64,000 bases of DNA from Lactococcus allomyrinae (GCF_003627095.1 NZ_CP032627.1:1674001-1738000), one strand, 5' to 3'. Positions 36,281-46,345 are shown, numbered from the stretch's first letter. Program-made: numbers and translations. Notes: a model not told the origin generated them from the letters alone.

Positions 36281-36450
36281 TATCAAAATAAATATGTGCT
36301 ATCTCTACCCTTTGGTTTGGACTATGCTGTTGACACTACGATGTCACAATCGCTTAGTTGAGAGATAGAGTTGCACTATGTTTTGAATGTCTTCTAGCTC
36401 AATTAAATAGAAAGCCAGAATTCCCACTGAATAAATCTTGGTTTCATTAT
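36281..36450 (+). repeat. dispersed element R1, copy 4 (between galT and galE)
   Basis: Diverged copy from TATCAAAATAAATATGTGCT to CTGAATAAATCTTGGTTTCATT. Its right end merges into the R3 promoter copy F. It forms most of the galE leader. Confidence 0.7.
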
Positions 36451-36502
36451 ACCAAGATGTAAGCAAGATTTGCAAGAAACGATGAAAAATAGGAAATCTC
36501 GG
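36446..36502 (-). repeat. promoter repeat R3, copy F (upstream of galE)
   Basis: Minus strand: CCGAGATTTCCTATTTTTC, then -35 TTGCAA (36475-36470), an 18-bp spacer ending CTTACATCTTGG, and TATAAT (36451-36446). The spacer and upstream text match the copies at hit, dusB and U32. About 190 bases separate it from the galE ATG. Confidence 0.72.
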
Positions 36503-36617
36503 AGATAAATGAAATTTCTTAAAAAGATTTATCTTTATCTTTTTTCACCCATTTCTGATCATGCAAACCCAGCTATATCAAAACAAGTCCTGACTTTATA
36601 GTCTTATTATTTCTAAT
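36503..36617. other. remainder of the galT-galE gap
   Basis: Contains TATCAAAACAAGTCCTGACT (36577-36596). This looks like the two ends of repeat R1 joined without an interior. The rest is AT-rich with no gene. Confidence 0.45.
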
Positions 36618-38105
36618 TCAATTGTTGATAAAATCAATAAATTTATAAAAAGCAGCTTGACCTTCTTCGTTATCTTTAAAAACTCCTGCATCCCGAAGGA
36701 CTTTTTCAAAGACGGCACCAATTGCTTGCTGAACGGCTTCATGAACATCCTCTGGGTTTATTTTTTGTGATTCTCTCAATTGTTTAGCCCACGGAAGATG
36801 AATTTCGTTGATTTCATTTGGTTCATTAATAAGATATTTTTCAACTTCTTTAAGTTCTGTTTTCAGTCTTGGTGGAAGAATAGCAAGCCCCATTACTTCA
36901 ATCAATCCAATATTCTCTTTTTTAATATGATGCAATTCTTGGTGAGGATGGAATATTCCATCAGGAAATTCTAAACTGGTATTATTGTCCCTTAAAACTA
37001 AATCAATAATATAACCCTCTTTATTTTTGCTTGCAATTGGCGTAATCGTATGATGTTGCACACCATCAACTGTTACAGCAGTAATTTCCAGACTTTCATC
37101 ATTATAGTGACGCCATTTCTCTAAAATTTCCGTGCTTGCAGTTAAAAGTTCTGCTTTATTATTACTTTTAAGACGCATGACAGACATAGGCCAATTTACG
37201 ATTCCTGCTCGAATATCGGGATAATTTTCAAGTTGGATTTGCGTACGAATACTAGCCTTCATCATCGGAAAGGTATGCCGTCCTGCTTGATAATGGTCAT
37301 GAGTTAAGATTGAGCCACCGACTATTGGCAAATCAGCATTTGAACCAATCATATAGTGCGGAAAAACATCAAGAAAATCCAGCAAATTTTCAAAGGCCTG
37401 ACGATTAATTTTCATCGGCTGATGCTTTTCATTAAAAACAATCGAATGCTCATTGTAATAGGCATATGGTGAATATTGAAAGTCCCAGTTTGCTCCATTA
37501 AGTTCCATCCGAATCACTCTATGATTACTTCTTGCAGGATGATTACTTCCACCATATAACCCCTCATTTTCAAGACACAGTGCACATTTAGGATAGACTG
37601 AATTTTTTTGTGCTTTTGCGGCTGCAATCGCTTTGGGGTCCTTTTCAGGTTTGGAAAGGTTAATAGTAATTTCTAAATCACCGTATTTTGTTGGATGAAC
37701 AAAGGCGATATTTTTGGCAATATCTCTTGTTTTGACTTGGTTAATTTCACGCGCTAGATGATAAAAATAGTCTGTCGCGTTTTTAGGACTTTTCTTATAT
37801 TTTCCCCAAAAATCATGGTTAATTTGGCTAGGTCTTGGGGTGATAAAATTCATTAATGCCGCTTCGAAAAATTCAGACTCCGTTTCGTCAAATCGATGAT
37901 TCTCACGGGCAATGTCTAGCAGTTGTTCCATTAAAAGTAAAGAATTTTCCTGATTTTTATTTTCGCTTATTTTCGGCTGTTCCCAGTTATTAAGTCCCAA
38001 AAAATGAAGCAGTTGATTACGCAAGTAGATATCGTCCATCGCTTCAATCGCTCCATTTTTCAGCGCCAAATCTACAAAATCTTGAATGGTTTGATATATT
38101 GACAT
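36618..38105 (-). CDS. galT: UTP-hexose-1-phosphate uridylyltransferase (GalT, type II)
   Basis: Transfers UMP between UDP-glucose and galactose 1-phosphate. At about 495 residues it belongs to the long Firmicutes class, not the 350-residue E. coli type. GGSILTHDHYQAGRH carries the catalytic His region. The start at MSIYQTIQDF follows GGAAG; a longer ATG four codons upstream is less well placed. It lies 18 bp after galK in the gal operon. Confidence 0.95.
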   Translation of the reverse strand: MSIYQTIQDFVDLALKNGAIEAMDDIYLRNQLLHFLGLNNWEQPKISENKNQENSLLLMEQLLDIARENHRFDETESEFFEAALMNFITPRPSQINHDFWGKYKKSPKNATDYFYHLAREINQVKTRDIAKNIAFVHPTKYGDLEITINLSKPEKDPKAIAAAKAQKNSVYPKCALCLENEGLYGGSNHPARSNHRVIRMELNGANWDFQYSPYAYYNEHSIVFNEKHQPMKINRQAFENLLDFLDVFPHYMIGSNADLPIVGGSILTHDHYQAGRHTFPMMKASIRTQIQLENYPDIRAGIVNWPMSVMRLKSNNKAELLTASTEILEKWRHYNDESLEITAVTVDGVQHHTITPIASKNKEGYIIDLVLRDNNTSLEFPDGIFHPHQELHHIKKENIGLIEVMGLAILPPRLKTELKEVEKYLINEPNEINEIHLPWAKQLRESQKINPEDVHEAVQQAIGAVFEKVLRDAGVFKDNEEGQAAFYKFIDFINN

Positions 38106-38123
38106 TTCTACTTCCAATCTAAA

Positions 38124-39323
38124 TTATTCTACGTCTAATTTTGTTGTTCCTGAACCAATTTGAGCAACATAAAAGCTTGCTGGATAACCCACGACTTTTT
38201 CATATTCATCACCAACTGCTTTTTCAAACGCAGAAACATTATCATGGGCAACCAGTGCAATAGCGCAACCGCCAAATCCTGCACCTGTCATTCTAGCCCC
38301 TAAAACACCTGGTTGTTTTTGGGCAGTTTCCGCTAAAGTATCAAGCTCAAGTCCTGTGACCTCATAGTCGTTTTTTAGTGAAGCATGAGAATCATTAAGC
38401 AATTCGCCAAATTTTGTCAGATTTCCTGCAACAAAAGCTTTTTGAGCGACTTTTGTACGGTTATTTTCATAAACGGCATGACGAGCGCGCTTGATGAGTG
38501 TTTCATCACCAATTAAATCAACATTAGTATCAAATTCTTCGTTTGAAAGTTCGCCAAGCGCTTTAATATCAAGCTTTATTTGCATACGTTTCAGTGCTTC
38601 TCGTGTTTCAGCAAACCGTTCATTATATTTTGACTCGGTCAAGGCGCGTGGTTTATTCGTATTCATGATGACGATGTCATAATCGCGCAATTCGACAGGA
38701 ACCATTTCATATTTAAGCGTATTGCAATCCAGCAAAATCGCTTTTTTCACTTCACCAAAGCCAATGGCAAACTGATCCAAAATCCCTGAATTGACACCAA
38801 TAAAATCATTTTCCGTCTTTTGACCAAGCTGCACAAGTTCAAGACGTGGAACATTTAAGTCAAATAAATCATCAAGGATAACACCAACTAACAACTCAAG
38901 TGAGGCAGATGAAGAAAGTCCTGATGCTGTTGGGATTTCGCCTTTGATTAAAAGCTCAAAACCTTTATCAATCGTATATCCTGCTTCCTGAAGCATGGTA
39001 ATCATACCTTTGACGTAGTTTGACCAGCTTTCGTCATATTTTTGGTTGCTTTCTGAAAGATTAAATTCTATTATTCCTGCTTCTGAGAAATTTTCTGAGA
39101 AAAGTTTGATTTTATCATCTTTGCGTAAACGAACCAAACCAGTTGTTCCGATTGTGATAGATGCTGGAAAAACATAGCCTCCATTGTAGTCGGTATGCTC
39201 ACCAATCAGGTTAATTCTGCCTGGACTAAAGAAATATTCTATATTATCTGCTCCACCAAAGACCATTTTAAATTTTTCTGTCAAAGCTGATAAAATCGTA
39301 CTGTTTTCTACTACTACTGACAT
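38124..39323 (-). CDS. galK: galactokinase
   Basis: Phosphorylates galactose at C1. GHMP-kinase fold with the galactokinase signature [19 protein letters not shown], the ATP-binding [17 protein letters not shown] (about 130-147) and C-terminal [17 protein letters not shown]. Length is 399 residues. It follows galM by 2 bp and is clearly co-transcribed. GGAG-type sequence precedes the ATG. Confidence 0.97.
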   Translation of the reverse strand: MSVVVENSTILSALTEKFKMVFGGADNIEYFFSPGRINLIGEHTDYNGGYVFPASITIGTTGLVRLRKDDKIKLFSENFSEAGIIEFNLSESNQKYDESWSNYVKGMITMLQEAGYTIDKGFELLIKGEIPTASGLSSSASLELLVGVILDDLFDLNVPRLELVQLGQKTENDFIGVNSGILDQFAIGFGEVKKAILLDCNTLKYEMVPVELRDYDIVIMNTNKPRALTESKYNERFAETREALKRMQIKLDIKALGELSNEEFDTNVDLIGDETLIKRARHAVYENNRTKVAQKAFVAGNLTKFGELLNDSHASLKNDYEVTGLELDTLAETAQKQPGVLGARMTGAGFGGCAIALVAHDNVSAFEKAVGDEYEKVVGYPASFYVAQIGSGTTKLDVE

Positions 39324-39325
39324 TT

Positions 39326-40348
39326 TTACTCTCCTATATTTACTTTATAGATTGTTTCTGCGTGGTATGTATTACCTGCTTTGAGCGAAATGTCGCCCAA
39401 TTCTGGAATTTGCGGTGAACCTGGCGCAACTTGCGTTTCAAAAGTCATTCCTCCATGGTTTACTTCTGCTTTTCCACGATAAATCGTGCCTAAATCACCA
39501 AAATTCGCGGTGAATATAACAATACTTGGCTGGTTCGTGTAAACCGAAATACTCAAATCATCAAGTGACAAGCGTGCTTGTACTTTGTCTATGCTCACTT
39601 CGTCAAGTACAAAGCCATGGTCAATTCCATCAACCAATGTAATTTGCGAATCATTGCTCGCAAAAGCTTCCGAAAGAAGCTTGTCTGCTCGAAAATCAAA
39701 TGGCGTTCCTGTCACATCGGCAATTTCTCCACGAACAACCTCTGTCTTATCCAAAAGCGGAACATAACGCGAAGCGGCTATTTGGAGTCGATGATTGTCC
39801 AGTGGAATACTGGCATCACCATTGAGGTTAAAATAAACATGACCTGTTGGATTGAAGACCGTGTCTTTGTCAGATACGGCAAAATATTCTATTTTCCACT
39901 CGCCTAATTCATTAAAAGTATGGATAACTGTAAACTGAAGGTTCCCTGGATAACCGCCGTCACCATCTTTTAATTTAAGAAAATATTTCACACCAGCGGT
40001 ATCTTTCATTTCAAATGTCTCAGCTTGCCAAAGCTGCGATTGTGTAGGATTTAGTCCACCGTGGATGGCTTGCGGAAAATCATTTTGCTCAAGTTGTATA
40101 GTCTTTCCATTAATAACTACAATACCATCTTTGGTTCGTCCAGCTATACGCCCAACGGTCGCTCCGGGAAATATGTCTTTTTCCACATACTCCTGCACCG
40201 AATCAAATCCTAAAATGATACTTTTTCCGTTTACTTTCCAATCAACGACTCGCGCGCCAAAGTTGGTAAAAGAGATGGCCATTCCCATTTTGTTTTCAAT
40301 GGTGAAAAGTTTTGCACCAAGTCCAAAATCTGCTGTTGTAATTTTCAT
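39326..40348 (-). CDS. galM: aldose 1-epimerase (mutarotase)
   Basis: Converts beta- to alpha-galactose for GalK. A beta-sandwich mutarotase of 340 residues with ERGARV-like [27 protein letters not shown] with the catalytic His, GIDHGFVL and a C-terminal catalytic Glu in [14 protein letters not shown]. The start at MKITTADFG is preceded by GGGGAAA; an upstream in-frame ATG at 40390 is not supported. Second gene of the operon after galP. Confidence 0.94.
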   Translation of the reverse strand: MKITTADFGLGAKLFTIENKMGMAISFTNFGARVVDWKVNGKSIILGFDSVQEYVEKDIFPGATVGRIAGRTKDGIVVINGKTIQLEQNDFPQAIHGGLNPTQSQLWQAETFEMKDTAGVKYFLKLKDGDGGYPGNLQFTVIHTFNELGEWKIEYFAVSDKDTVFNPTGHVYFNLNGDASIPLDNHRLQIAASRYVPLLDKTEVVRGEIADVTGTPFDFRADKLLSEAFASNDSQITLVDGIDHGFVLDEVSIDKVQARLSLDDLSISVYTNQPSIVIFTANFGDLGTIYRGKAEVNHGGMTFETQVAPGSPQIPELGDISLKAGNTYHAETIYKVNIGE

Positions 40349-40503
40349 GCTTTTCCCCAAATAGAGCCAACTTATTGTCAGCCCCATCATTCTACCAATA
40401 GACTTGAATCATCATAAAGCTGCTCTCCCGAACTGACTTGACATAGGGGATAACATGACTTTTAAAACTTTAAGAAGTGCAGTCATATTGGTAAGTTAAT
40501 TTA

Positions 40504-41892
40504 TTATTTGAAGCGTTCTTCAAGTTCCGCTACGATTTCTTGGTGACGTTTTTCAGTCAATTTCACTTTGAAGAGATAAATGGTAAGTGAAATCACCATC
40601 AAGATGGCCGGAATAATGAAGGCGTAAAATTTAAACGTTCCCACTCCATAAGTGTGCCCTTCGACATATTTAGAACCTGTCATACCTGCTGCAATAGCAA
40701 CAAATCCGTAAATTCCATTTGAGAAAGCACCAGCAATTTTGTCAAGTAATGGACGCATGGCAAGCGTCACTGCTTCATTACGAACGCCATTTTTCCATTG
40801 GCCATATTCGACTGAGTCCGTAATTGTCATCAAGACAGATAAGAAGACAAGTTGATATGGTGTGGTCAAAAAGATTAATCCAGCAACTGTCATTGGAACT
40901 GAGCTACCGACAGCAAATAGAATATAGCCAACAAGCATTGAGATAATCGCACCAGTTAAAACTTTACGACGTCCGAATTTTTTAGCTAAGGTTGGAAACA
41001 TTGGAACCAAGATAATTGAGCCAATGAATCCGACAATACCTGTGATTGAGTAAAGGCTTGCATTACCGATGACAAAGGTAAAGTTCAAAATCAGTGTTGC
41101 AGTTGTAGCAACATAAGCAATCGCAAACAAAATGTAAGAAAGAGATAGCCACATCAACTGATCATTTTTTACCAAAGCTTTAAAGACATCAAGTGTATTT
41201 GTTTTTGTTCCTTGTTGACGAATTGTTGACTGTTGTTCTTTAGTTCCCCAAGCAGTGACTAAAGCCGAAATCCCTTGAACTAAAGCAGCGATAACACCAA
41301 ATGCAAAGAATCCACGTGCTCCTTGAATATGTCCACCTTTCGTAAAGGCAATGGTGATTGGGATAGCAAGAATTGTTGCACCTTGTGCTCCAATAGCTGA
41401 GCCGAAACGAGCAAATGTTCCTAAAGTTTCACGTTCTGAATTTTTTTCTGACAAGGCTGGAATCATTGACCAAAAAGCAATATCTTTGAATGAATAAAAG
41501 GCATCTAGAATGATAAAGGCAATGATGAATACTATTGCAAACAATGTTCGGTTGTCACTTTTAGCTAGACCGAAAAAGTCAGAGAACATCAGCATAATCA
41601 TCAGAGAGGACATAATCCCTCCGATAACTAGCCAAGGCTTAAATTTTCCCCAGCGTGTTTGTGTATTGTCAATGATTGAACCAATAATTGGGTCAAAAAC
41701 AATTTCGATTAACCGAATAATAACGACCAAACCAGTAACCAACGCAATCATTGCATCTTCATGCGGTGAACCTGCAAACATTTGCGCCGTCACAAAGGCT
41801 ATAAAAAACGTACTGATTGAGTAATAATAGACATCGTGCCCTAACGCACCGAATGCATACGATAAACGTTGTTTCATTTTTCCCTTATTCAT
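40504..41892 (-). CDS. galP: GPH family sugar:cation symporter (galactose permease)
   Basis: 462-residue, 12-helix membrane transporter of the glycoside-pentoside-hexuronide family, with the typical IIRLIEIVFDPIIGSIIDNTQ and RWGKFKPWLVIGG in the first half. As the first gene before galM-galK-galT it is the galactose importer by context. It lacks the C-terminal IIA domain of LacS-type lactose permeases. AAGGAG precedes the ATG. The promoter region has a consensus cre box and two direct repeats. Confidence 0.9.
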   Translation of the reverse strand: MNKGKMKQRLSYAFGALGHDVYYYSISTFFIAFVTAQMFAGSPHEDAMIALVTGLVVIIRLIEIVFDPIIGSIIDNTQTRWGKFKPWLVIGGIMSSLMIMLMFSDFFGLAKSDNRTLFAIVFIIAFIILDAFYSFKDIAFWSMIPALSEKNSERETLGTFARFGSAIGAQGATILAIPITIAFTKGGHIQGARGFFAFGVIAALVQGISALVTAWGTKEQQSTIRQQGTKTNTLDVFKALVKNDQLMWLSLSYILFAIAYVATTATLILNFTFVIGNASLYSITGIVGFIGSIILVPMFPTLAKKFGRRKVLTGAIISMLVGYILFAVGSSVPMTVAGLIFLTTPYQLVFLSVLMTITDSVEYGQWKNGVRNEAVTLAMRPLLDKIAGAFSNGIYGFVAIAAGMTGSKYVEGHTYGVGTFKFYAFIIPAILMVISLTIYLFKVKLTEKRHQEIVAELEERFK

Positions 41893-41917
41893 GGGAATCC
41901 TCCTTATAGATTTCTTT

Positions 41918-41934
41918 TTTGAAATCGCTCACAT
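41918..41934 (-). promoter_or_regulatory. cre site at the galP promoter
   Basis: ATGTGAGCGATTTCAAA on the minus strand matches the CcpA consensus WTGNNARCGNWWWCAWW at every position. It lies directly after the -10 TATACT (41944-41939), over the expected start of transcription. This is a position where CcpA would repress. Confidence 0.85.
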
Positions 41935-41966
41935 TTATAGTATAGCATTCAAATTTAAGAAAGAGT

Positions 41967-42010
41967 TTCCAATTCTTAAACACTTCTTTGGAAACACTTC
42001 CAATTCTTAA
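41967..42010 (-). promoter_or_regulatory. two 13-bp direct repeats upstream of the galP promoter
   Basis: TTAAGAATTGGAA occurs at 41979-41967 and 42010-41998, 31 bp apart (about three helical turns), just upstream of the promoter. They are candidate operators for the RpiR-type regulator encoded next door. Confidence 0.65.
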
Positions 42011-42042
42011 TAAAAAAATTACTGACGGATTGTCAGTAAATA

Positions 42043-42783
42043 TTATTTTTGTTTACTCTTTTGATATATTGAATAGGCATCCACAAGCACACGCTCCAAG
42101 ATAAAGAGAGGAAGTCTGCTATGAACATCAAGGTCGAAATAGTTCACTTCCAACCTACTTTTATATCCAACTAGACTAACATCGGACAGCTTGGTAAGTT
42201 CACTCTCTGCATCAGCTGTCAATGCTAGAATTTTTCCTCTTTTTTGTCTAACTATTTTTAGGGGAATATTAATCTCAGGATTTTCACCCGAAAGAGAAAG
42301 CGCAAGAACTAAGCCATCGTCATTTACAAACTGTGCATAATATGCAATCTGTTTTGGGTCATCATAAATACTAACTGTCTTATGGAAAAGCTGTAACTTT
42401 CTTAAAAGTTCATTAGCAACATTAATGGTTAGACCTCGAGCAAAGATTTTGATTTCTTTTGCTTCGTGAATCAGCTTAACCGCTGCCTCTACTTCAGAAG
42501 CTGATATGTTGTTAATTGTTTGTAGCAATTCTTCTTCATTTTTAGCAATCGCACCCAAAACTTCTGTTGAAAAACCACTAATCTCTGGAAGTTTTTTCTC
42601 ACGAATTGAATAACGAAATTCACCATATCCTGAAAAACCTTTTTTTCTTACGGTGCGATTAACAGTTGAGATGGAAACATGTGCCAATTCTGCAAGTTCT
42701 GAAATTGGAATCTGAGGTATTTTTTCATAATTTTCTTGGATAATTTGCCAAGTATAACTCTCAGCACTCGTTAGTTTTGACAT
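42043..42783 (-). CDS. RpiR/MurR family transcriptional regulator (candidate gal regulator)
   Basis: 246 residues: an N-terminal HTH_6 domain (about 1-75, ISELAELAHVSISTVNRTVR) and a C-terminal SIS sugar-phosphate-binding domain (about 100-230, EIKIFARGLTINVANELL and LALSLSGENPEI). It is located immediately upstream of galP in the same direction. It probably senses a galactose-pathway phosphate. Many gal operons are run by LacI-type GalR instead, so an RpiR protein here is notable. A TACTGACGGATTGTCAGTA hairpin follows the stop. Confidence 0.85.
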   Translation of the reverse strand: MSKLTSAESYTWQIIQENYEKIPQIPISELAELAHVSISTVNRTVRKKGFSGYGEFRYSIREKKLPEISGFSTEVLGAIAKNEEELLQTINNISASEVEAAVKLIHEAKEIKIFARGLTINVANELLRKLQLFHKTVSIYDDPKQIAYYAQFVNDDGLVLALSLSGENPEINIPLKIVRQKRGKILALTADAESELTKLSDVSLVGYKSRLEVNYFDLDVHSRLPLFILERVLVDAYSIYQKSKQK

Positions 42784-43002
42784 TTTCTTTACTTCCTTTA
42801 GCTTTGCAGTACCATCTCCATCATCATTCTACTGATTGTACCCTAACCTCAGGATAAAATCATTGCTTCAAAATAAACTGGAGATTTTAACTCACTCTCA
42901 AAATATATCTTTATCTTCTTCATAAAAATTATAACATTTAACGCTTACATGTGCTATAATGTCGTTGAAATCGTTTTATTTTAAAATTTTGAGGGGAAAA
43001 TA

Positions 43003-44025
43003 ATGTCTTATATTCCAAATCCAGCGCGCTATAATCAGATGATTTATCGTCCTGCTGGACATTCAGGTTTATTATTACCTGCTATTTCTCTAGGATTGTG
43101 GCATAATTTTGGCTCAGTGGACAACTTTGAAAATGCACGCCAAATGATTCATACAGCTTTTGATTTAGGAATTACCCATTTTGACCTTGCTAATAATTAT
43201 GGCCCAGTCCCTGGTTCAGCTGAATTGAATTTTGGTAAGATTTTGCAGGAAGATTTTAAATCGCTTCGTGACGAGTTGATTATTTCTACGAAAGCTGGCT
43301 ACGTAATGTGGCCTGGTCCTTATGGAAATTGGGGAAGTCGTAAAAGTTTATTGGCAAGTCTTGATCAGTCACTTGAACGCTTGGGACTGGATTATGTTGA
43401 CATCTTTTATTCGCATCGACCTGACCCAAATACCCCAATTGAGGAAACGATGGGGGCTTTAAAAACGGCTATTGATTCTGGGAAAGCACTCTATGTCGGA
43501 CTTTCTAACTATTCTGCTAAGCAGACGGAGGCCGCTATCTTAGCAGCTGAGCAATTGGGCTTTAAGCTTTTGATTCATCAGCCACGTTATTCAATGCTTG
43601 ATCGCTGGATTGAAGATGGGCTTCAAGACACATTAACAAGCTCAGGGATTGGCACAATTGCTTTTAAACCACTGGCTCAGGGACTCTTGAGTGGGAAATA
43701 TTTATACGGAATTCCTGATGATTCACGAATGCGTGATCCGCATTATGCGACATTACATGATGACAGTTTAACTCCAAAAATGTTGTCTCGAATTAAGGGG
43801 CTTAATGATTTAGCTCAAAAACGAGGGCAGAGTTTAGCGCAAATGTCACTAGCCTGGGTGCTGCGTGATGATAGCGCGAGAAAAATTAACCCTGTCACCT
43901 CAGCACTCATCGGAGCAAGTCGTCCACAGCAAATTATTGAAAATGTTGCTACTTTGGAACATTTAGAATTTACTAGCGAAGAATTACAAACCATTGAAAA
44001 CTTACTAATAACATCCAATATCTAA
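43003..44025 (+). CDS. aldo/keto reductase (YghZ / L-glyceraldehyde 3-phosphate reductase-like)
   Basis: 340-residue NADPH-dependent reductase with the (beta/alpha)8 fold. Seen: THFDLANNYGPVPGSAE with catalytic Asp and Tyr, ISTKAGYVMWPGPYGNWGSR with the Lys and a family-specific insert, FYSHRPDP with the His, and the C-terminal ALIGASRPQQIIENV that binds the cofactor. The long WPGPYG loop is typical of the YghZ/potassium-channel-beta-like group. It has its own promoter (TATAAT near 42955) and GAGGGG before the ATG, and is divergent from the RpiR gene. Confidence 0.9.
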   Translation: MSYIPNPARYNQMIYRPAGHSGLLLPAISLGLWHNFGSVDNFENARQMIHTAFDLGITHFDLANNYGPVPGSAELNFGKILQEDFKSLRDELIISTKAGYVMWPGPYGNWGSRKSLLASLDQSLERLGLDYVDIFYSHRPDPNTPIEETMGALKTAIDSGKALYVGLSNYSAKQTEAAILAAEQLGFKLLIHQPRYSMLDRWIEDGLQDTLTSSGIGTIAFKPLAQGLLSGKYLYGIPDDSRMRDPHYATLHDDSLTPKMLSRIKGLNDLAQKRGQSLAQMSLAWVLRDDSARKINPVTSALIGASRPQQIIENVATLEHLEFTSEELQTIENLLITSNI

Positions 44026-44481
44026 ATATTCCGCTCAGATTTATTTTACTATTCGTTGCACTTTCTCTATTTAGTACAGTTTTAAGGGATATGATTTTTT
44101 CGTGAAATTGCGGGTTTACGTTAATTTCTTTATCAAAGCAAGTGTGTGATAATCCCTCTAGCTCTTAGGGAGATAGTGAAGTTCACTGTACTGTAAATAC
44201 TCACTACATCGATATCTTCGCGCTTTCAGCACTACGCTGTCCGTTTTGCTATTTGTCATTGACACTTTAGTCTCACAACCAATGGTCATATGCACCAAGC
44301 AAGCTGAAGCTCCAAGAGCAAAAGGCAAAGCGACTAGTCACAATCGCAATCCCCTAGCTAGGTGTATGCTTAAATTCAGTGCTGAGTTAAAGCTCCTGCT
44401 GAATAAGTCTTGGATTCATTCACAACAGTTTAGAAATCATATAAAATAGTTAAAAAAATTTACTGACTTTTTGTCAGTAAA
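44026..44481. other. 456-bp gap between the aldo/keto reductase and nadR
   Basis: Mostly R1 copy 5 (44130-44420). The inner part includes the GC-richer text CACTACGCTGTCCGTTTTGC and CAATGGTCATATGCACC. It ends at the nadR terminator hairpin TTTACTGAC/GTCAGTAAA (44459-44482). No gene. Confidence 0.65.
44130..44420 (+). repeat. dispersed element R1, copy 5 (long form)
   Basis: Ends TTATCAAAGCAAGTGTGTGA and GAATAAGTCTTGGATTCATT, with TTCAGTGCTGAGTTAAAGCT shared with copies 1 and 3 near the right end. The inner GC-richer segment matches the insertion in the decayed R3 copy at purA (AAGAGCAAAAGGCAA). Confidence 0.75.
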
Positions 44482-45621
44482 TTAGTATTTCAAACGTTCA
44501 ATTTTGACTCCTGTATATTCATGCACGGCATCAATCGCGTGATGATAGCGACTCAGATAACCTGCTTTATCACGATTATCTCCTTCGTCATCAAGAACAA
44601 CAACCTTGTCCATCAACTTAAATTCTTCAAGTTGTCGCATCAATTCAACATGAAACTCATAGCGAGAATCCTCCCACGACATATTACGAAAACCATCGTC
44701 TACATAGTCTGTAATTGGTGGAATAACCAAAATTAAATCCATCCGTTCATCAGCGATTGTTTTTTGAAAAAGTGGTTCAAGTTGTTCAAAGTCTGATGAA
44801 GAAAGATAAAGTTTTGCATACACTCTTGTGACAATTGCATCTGTGTCTAGGAAAACAATGCCTTGGTTAGCTGCTGAGTTAATCTCTCGTGAATTAGCGT
44901 CATATTGTCCTGTAATCATACGGGCGTAATCATCCATACGCAACTCATCGTCATCAATGTTTGACTTTTCTTCATACTCCCGCGCGTACTCTTCAGAAAA
45001 TGGTGCATTTATTGAGCGTGCTAAACGTCTGACAAGTGTCGTTTTACCTGTGGAAGCTGAACCCATCACGGTGACAACTTTTGAGAAATTTCTTCTGAAC
45101 ACTCGATTGATATCTGCCCAATGCTCTTGTGGATTCTCCCGAATTTGAGTTGCTGACAACTCAATATCATGTCTGTCAGCAATTTCAACAGCATAATGAT
45201 TGCTGTCAGCAGGAAAGCGGTTTGTCAGTTCTACCACATACTCTGTCTCTCCGACATAAAATGTTACTGATAGCACTTCTTCATAAGTATTTTGTTGAAT
45301 CAAATCCAGCAAACGCGCGACCCATTCATCCCAGCCATTTGGCATTGCTGGGATATCATTTTCGTTCAGCATTGCTACTTTTATGTTTTCTTCATCATTA
45401 AAAGCTTCTCTCAGATAACGAAAACGTTTTTCAAGAGGCAAACCAATTTGCGAACCGCGGTCACCGTCATACCCTGATACGACAAGAAGAACACCGTCAT
45501 TAAGGCTTGCACATTTATAAATTTGCTGCTGATGCCCAGCGTGCAAGGGTGCAAACGTGCCAAAATAAACGCCAATTTTCTTTCCTGTGAGTTTAGATTT
45601 TGAGATATTATTTGTAATCAT
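44482..45621 (-). CDS. nadR: NadR-type nicotinamide-nucleotide adenylyltransferase / ribosylnicotinamide kinase
   Basis: 379-residue bifunctional NAD-salvage enzyme. The N-terminal nucleotidyltransferase (about 12-180) has GTFAPLHAGHQQQ with the HxGH motif and SATQIRENP. The C-terminal kinase has the P-loop GSASTGKTTLVRRLA (about 190-204), followed by the Asp-rich DTDAIVT region. No helix-turn-helix is present, so unlike the enterobacterial NadR it should not be a repressor. No clear ribosome-binding site precedes the ATG; a TAGAAT box nine bases upstream suggests it may also be leaderless. Confidence 0.92.
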   Translation of the reverse strand: MITNNISKSKLTGKKIGVYFGTFAPLHAGHQQQIYKCASLNDGVLLVVSGYDGDRGSQIGLPLEKRFRYLREAFNDEENIKVAMLNENDIPAMPNGWDEWVARLLDLIQQNTYEEVLSVTFYVGETEYVVELTNRFPADSNHYAVEIADRHDIELSATQIRENPQEHWADINRVFRRNFSKVVTVMGSASTGKTTLVRRLARSINAPFSEEYAREYEEKSNIDDDELRMDDYARMITGQYDANSREINSAANQGIVFLDTDAIVTRVYAKLYLSSSDFEQLEPLFQKTIADERMDLILVIPPITDYVDDGFRNMSWEDSRYEFHVELMRQLEEFKLMDKVVVLDDEGDNRDKAGYLSRYHHAIDAVHEYTGVKIERLKY

Positions 45622-45666
45622 ATTAACTCTATTCTATCAAATTTTCTGCGCTGACAGGATAAAAAA

Positions 45667-45699
45667 AGCACTGACAGGATGTCTGTCAGTACTTTTTTA
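45667..45699 (-). terminator. terminator after the ABC ATPase gene
   Basis: AAAAAAGTACTGACAG / CTGTCAGTGCTTTTTTT, with T-runs on both sides, between the ABC gene and nadR. Confidence 0.8.
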
Positions 45700-45723
45700 T
45701 CAAATGACATCTAATTCTTCTAC

Positions 45724-46344
45724 CTACAACTGTACTAACTCATCCATCTTTTTCCACACATACGGTGTGTGAGTGGCAATGATAATCACTTTTTTGTCAT
45801 CAAGTAAACTTAAAATCAGCTGAATGACCTCAGCTCCATTTTTCTCATCTAAAGAAGCCGTTGGTTCATCTGCTAGTATAATGGGCGGATTTTTTATCAT
45901 CACTTTGGCAATCGCCACACGCTGAGCCTCTCCACCAGATAATGAATAGATTTTGCGTTTCAAATCAGGCTCAAGATGAACTTTTTCTAAGGTATTTCTC
46001 ATAAGTGCTTTACGTTCAAGCTTTGCTACTTTCTTTCCAACAAAGGCCAAATTTAGATTCTCCTCAATCGTGGCATTATCAATGAGACCATAATTTTGAA
46101 AAAGATAGCCGACATAATCACGAAAATAGAGCTGTTCCTTGAGGGTTGTCAACTTTTTCCCATAAACAAGAACCTCACCCTGATTTGCTTTTTCCAACTT
46201 ACCAATAATGTTTAAAAGTGTCGTTTTGCCAGAACCTGAAGCACCGACTAAACCGTAAACTTTGCCTGCCTCAAAAGAATAATTAAAATTTTTCAAAATC
46301 TCATGCTCATCAAACTTTTTTCCAATATTTTTTAATTCAATCAT
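45724..46344 (-). CDS. ABC transporter ATP-binding protein (bacteriocin-export type)
   Basis: 206-residue ATPase with Walker A GASGSGKTTLLNIIG, the Q-loop YLFQNYGLI, the LSGGEAQRVAIAKVM signature and Walker B IILADEPTASLD. It is short and ends KKMDELVQL. The LFQNYGLID text and partner permease are typical of the lactococcin-972-associated ABC exporters and their relatives. It starts 1 bp after the permease remnant, with AAAGGA upstream. The ATPase looks intact although its partner is broken. Confidence 0.87.
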   Translation of the reverse strand: MIELKNIGKKFDEHEILKNFNYSFEAGKVYGLVGASGSGKTTLLNIIGKLEKANQGEVLVYGKKLTTLKEQLYFRDYVGYLFQNYGLIDNATIEENLNLAFVGKKVAKLERKALMRNTLEKVHLEPDLKRKIYSLSGGEAQRVAIAKVMIKNPPIILADEPTASLDEKNGAEVIQLILSLLDDKKVIIIATHTPYVWKKMDELVQL

Positions 46345-46345
46345 A

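Noticed and set aside
42955-42995. Second cre box at the aldo/keto reductase promoter (GAAATCGTTTTATTT)
   Set aside because: Two core positions fail the CcpA consensus; kept out of the feature list.
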